In this document: positions 5,549-7,190 of the stretch, in pieces
How positions within the stretch are numbered: position 1 is the stretch's first letter
Layout of the letters: each line of letters begins with the position of its first letter
DNA from: an uncultured Amaricoccus sp.
GTDB taxonomy: Bacteria > Pseudomonadota > Alphaproteobacteria > Rhodobacterales > Rhodobacteraceae
NCBI RefSeq assembly: GCF_937858865.1
Contig: NZ_CALLYO010000192.1
Location: 1-7,190 of the forward strand
Length of the DNA: 7,190 bases
Direction: 5' to 3'
Position numbers and translations under genes: made by a program
Notes under the pieces: model-generated
Seen by the model: the letters and a program-made list of their open reading frames with translations, nothing else
What the model was told of the DNA's origin: nothing
Databases searched by the model: none

Positions 5549-5854
5549 TCACTCCTCCGGTTCGGTGGTGAACATGAGCGGATAGCCCTCGCGCGCCGCC
5601 ATCTCGATCGCCTGGGTCGCCTTGGTCTCGGCGATCTCGCGGGTATAGACCGCGACCACGCACACCCCGCGCTGGTGCGCCGTCAGCATCACCGCCATCG
5701 CCTGGTCGGTGGTCATGCGGAAGATCGCGCGCAGCACCATCACGACGAACTCGCGCGGGGTGTAGTCGTCGTTGAGAAGGATGACCTTGTATGCCTTCGG
5801 CCGCTCGGTCTTCGGCTTCGCCTCGGTCCGCGGCCGGGTGACGCTCGTGCTCAT
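5549..5854 (-). CDS. clpS: ATP-dependent Clp protease adaptor ClpS
   Basis: ClpS delivers proteins with destabilising N-terminal residues (N-end rule) to the ClpAP protease in the cytoplasm. The 101-residue product has the usual length, with a flexible charged N-terminus (1-20) and the ClpS core: YKVILLNDDYTPREFVVMVL (22-41), MLTAHQRGV (56-64) and YTREIAETKA (70-79). The substrate-pocket residues N28-D29-D30 and H60 are conserved. Where E. coli ClpS has Met40 (TPMEF), this protein has Arg (TPREF), as in the second ClpS type of alphaproteobacteria as I remember it. ATG 5854 is preferred to an upstream in-frame start at 5938 because homologues begin near here and the longer form would overlap the acetyltransferase gene. 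The ribosome binding site is weak. clpA is not in the window. Confidence 0.95.
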   Translation of the reverse strand: MSTSVTRPRTEAKPKTERPKAYKVILLNDDYTPREFVVMVLRAIFRMTTDQAMAVMLTAHQRGVCVVAVYTREIAETKATQAIEMAAREGYPLMFTTEPEE

Positions 5855-5897
5855 CGTACCAGCCAGAATCGCACATTCCCCCGCACGGTGAAAGGCG

Positions 5898-5903
5898 TAT
5901 GCT
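5898..5903 (+). promoter_or_regulatory. Possible -10 box giving a leaderless acetyltransferase mRNA
   Basis: TATGCT lies 6 bases before ATG 5910, which would put transcription start on the initiation codon. No Shine-Dalgarno sequence precedes the ATG and no convincing -35 box is present. Leaderless genes are common in alphaproteobacteria, but a 4-of-6 box match is weak evidence. Confidence 0.22.
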
Positions 5904-5909
5904 CGCGGG

Positions 5910-6440
5910 ATGACCGAACCCGAACCCCCCGAGCCCAACGTCGCGACCCGCTGGTCCGCCGCCGAGGACGGGCCGGGGCTCGCCCGCGTCCACGGCGACG
6001 CCTGGCGCTACGCCTATGCCGGCATCATCCCCGGCATCACCCTCGAGCGGATGATCGCCCGCCGCGGCCCGGCCTGGTGGAGCCGCATGCACGCGCGCGG
6101 CTTCCGCGCGCTGGTCGTCGACTGCGACGGCACGCTGGCCGGCTACGCCACCCTCGGCCGCAGCCGCGCCCCCGGCGGCGGCCCCTCGGGCGAGATCTAC
6201 GAGCTCTACGTCCGCCCGGAGTACCAGGGCTGCGGCCTCGGCCGCCGCCTCTTCGCCGAGGCCCGCCGCACGCTGGCCGTCAACGGCCTGCCGCGCCTCA
6301 CCGTCTGGGCGCTCAGCGAGAACGAGATCGCCTGCCGCTTCTACCGCGCCATGGGCGGCACCGAGGCCGGCCGCGCCGAGGACCGCTTCTGCGGCATCCC
6401 GCTCCGGAAAACCGGTTTCGCCTGGGGCGCCCCGGCATGA
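5910..6440 (+). CDS. GNAT-family N-acetyltransferase
   Basis: A 176-residue protein with the GCN5-related acetyltransferase fold, which transfers acetyl from acetyl-CoA to an amine. The acetyl-CoA-binding motif A is clear: GEIYELYVRPEYQGCGLG (94-111), with Q106-G-C-G-L-G111 as the pyrophosphate loop. Motif B follows: LTVWALSENEIACRFYRAMG (130-149), with N138 and F144-Y145. The N-terminal part (about 24-65) holds HGDAWRYAYAGIIP, a pattern seen in many bacterial GNATs of unknown substrate. Substrate cannot be told from sequence. It is divergent from clpS across 55 bases and overlaps the next gene by 4 bases, so the two are co-translated. Codon use matches the native genes. ATG 5910 is the only sensible start; it has no clear ribosome binding site. 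Confidence 0.9.
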   Translation: MTEPEPPEPNVATRWSAAEDGPGLARVHGDAWRYAYAGIIPGITLERMIARRGPAWWSRMHARGFRALVVDCDGTLAGYATLGRSRAPGGGPSGEIYELYVRPEYQGCGLGRRLFAEARRTLAVNGLPRLTVWALSENEIACRFYRAMGGTEAGRAEDRFCGIPLRKTGFAWGAPA

Positions 6441-7114
6441 GCCTCACCCTCTGGTTCCACCCGCTCGCCTCCTTCTGCCACAAGGCGCTGATCGCGCTCG
6501 ACGAGCGCGGCCTCGCCTTCGAGCCGGTCGTCGTCGACCTCGCCGACCCCGCGGCCCGCGCCGCCTTCGCCGAGGTCTGGCCGCTCCTCAAGTTCCCCGT
6601 CCTGCGCGATGCCGCCCGCGGCGCCACCGTCGCCGAGTCGACCGCCGTCATCGAGTATCTCGACGCCTTCCACGGCGCCTCCGACGGCGGGCGCATGATC
6701 CCCGCCGACCCCGACCTCGCCTGGCGGGCGCGCATGTGGGACCGCATCTTCGACCAGTACGTCGAGCTGCCGATGCAGAAGATCGTCACCGACGCCATCC
6801 GCCCGGAGGGCGCCCGCGACCCGCACGGCGTCGCCGAGGCCCGCGCGGCGCTCGCCGCCACCTACCGCTTCCTCGAGGCCGGGCTCCCCGCCGCCCCCTG
6901 GGCGCTCGGCGAGGACTTCGGCCTCGCCGACTGCGCCGCCGCCCCCGCGCTCTTCTACGCCGACGTGGTGCAGCCGCTCGGCCCGGCCGAGCCGCGGCTC
7001 CGGGCCTACCTCGACCGCCTCCTCCGCCGCCCCTCCTACGCCCGCGTCCTCGCCGCCGCCGCCCCCTACTTCCCGATGTTCCCGCTCGACCCGAAGCCGC
7101 GCCTTCCCGCCTGA
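6437..7114 (+). CDS. Glutathione S-transferase family protein
   Basis: A 225-residue cytosolic protein with the two-domain GST layout. The thioredoxin-like N-terminal domain (1-80) has LWFHPLASFCHKALIALDE, with S12 and C14 as candidate glutathione-contacting residues. It also has the cis-proline KFPVL (P54) and the AES glutathione-binding pair E67-S68 in TVAESTAVIEYL. The all-helical C-terminal domain (about 92-225) has the N-capping segment FGLADCAAAPALFYA with D165. Family members conjugate glutathione to electrophiles or act as isomerases or peroxidases; the substrate cannot be inferred. The start ATG overlaps the acetyltransferase stop (ATGA), which indicates translational coupling. The SFCHK active-site run resembles Cys- or Ser-type bacterial GSTs, not the Tyr-type classes. 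Confidence 0.92.
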   Translation: MSLTLWFHPLASFCHKALIALDERGLAFEPVVVDLADPAARAAFAEVWPLLKFPVLRDAARGATVAESTAVIEYLDAFHGASDGGRMIPADPDLAWRARMWDRIFDQYVELPMQKIVTDAIRPEGARDPHGVAEARAALAATYRFLEAGLPAAPWALGEDFGLADCAAAPALFYADVVQPLGPAEPRLRAYLDRLLRRPSYARVLAAAAPYFPMFPLDPKPRLPA

Positions 7115-7140
7115 AGCGCGTCTATACGTTGTCAATACGC

Positions 7141-7161
7141 GATTTTCGGCCCAGGAAAATC
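7141..7161. repeat. Inverted repeat downstream of the GST gene
   Basis: GATTTTC (7141-7147) and GAAAATC (7155-7161) form a perfect 7-base inverted repeat around a 7-base centre. It is an AT-rich element in a GC-rich window, 26 bases after the GST stop. It could be an operator for a gene beyond the right edge or a weak hairpin. There is no T-run, so a classical intrinsic terminator is unlikely. Confidence 0.4.
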
Positions 7162-7176
7162 AATGACTTGGCCGGC

Positions 7177-7190
7177 GGGCACGCGTGCCC
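7177..7190. terminator. Perfect GC palindrome at the right edge, possible terminator stem
   Basis: GGGCACGCGTGCCC is a perfect 14-base palindrome ending at the last base of the window. As RNA it could form a GC stem after the GST gene. Whether a T-run follows, which would make it a terminator, lies outside the window. A palindromic protein-binding site is the alternative. Confidence 0.3.

Noticed and set aside
5855..5938. Upstream extension of clpS to an ATG at 5938
   Set aside because: The added 28 residues are unlike ClpS and would overlap the divergent acetyltransferase start; ATG 5854 gives a normal-length ClpS.
5279..6436. 5' extension of the GST open frame
   Set aside because: The frame stays open upstream only by GC bias. 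It crosses the antitoxin, clpS and acetyltransferase genes, while the GST domain begins exactly at ATG 6437.

Overview
The window is very GC-rich DNA in which nearly every base is coding. Synonymous codons end overwhelmingly in G or C. Gene content and protein sequences point to an alphaproteobacterium, most likely a Rhodobacterales member. The main reasons are a BON/OmpA-type cell-envelope protein beside ubiA and a divergent rsmE, and the ClpS sequence type. This placement rests on remembered family sequences, not on a search.

Left part (1-3467, minus strand): ubiA (4-hydroxybenzoate polyprenyltransferase, ubiquinone synthesis) is followed 69 bases downstream by a long OmpA-family gene that runs off the left edge. 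The OmpA-family protein has an N-terminal membrane segment, a BON-like region, two complete peptidoglycan-binding OmpA domains and the start of a third. This frame carries the left 2.4 kb; several long open frames on both strands there are only composition artefacts.

Middle (3466-4765, plus strand): rsmE (16S rRNA m3U1498 methyltransferase) diverges from ubiA with start codons almost touching. Ten bases after it comes a small two-helix membrane protein of unknown function.

Accessory island (about 4792-5494, minus strand): a two-gene toxin-antitoxin operon, with a Phd/YefM-like antitoxin first and a PemK/MazF-like toxin second. The two genes overlap by 8 bases. The operon has a strong ribosome binding site and an AT-rich upstream inverted repeat that could be its operator. 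The region is visibly less GC-rich than its flanks, which fits horizontal acquisition. This is the closest thing to an accessory system here, and the pairing of families is not the classical one.

Right part (5549-7190): clpS (minus strand, N-end-rule adaptor of ClpAP) diverges from a plus-strand pair, a GNAT acetyltransferase and a glutathione S-transferase, that overlap by 4 bases (ATGA). The last 76 bases hold two inverted repeats, probably a terminator or the regulatory region of the next gene. No RNA genes, insertion sequences or CRISPR arrays were seen. Most of the window is ordinary chromosomal housekeeping DNA.
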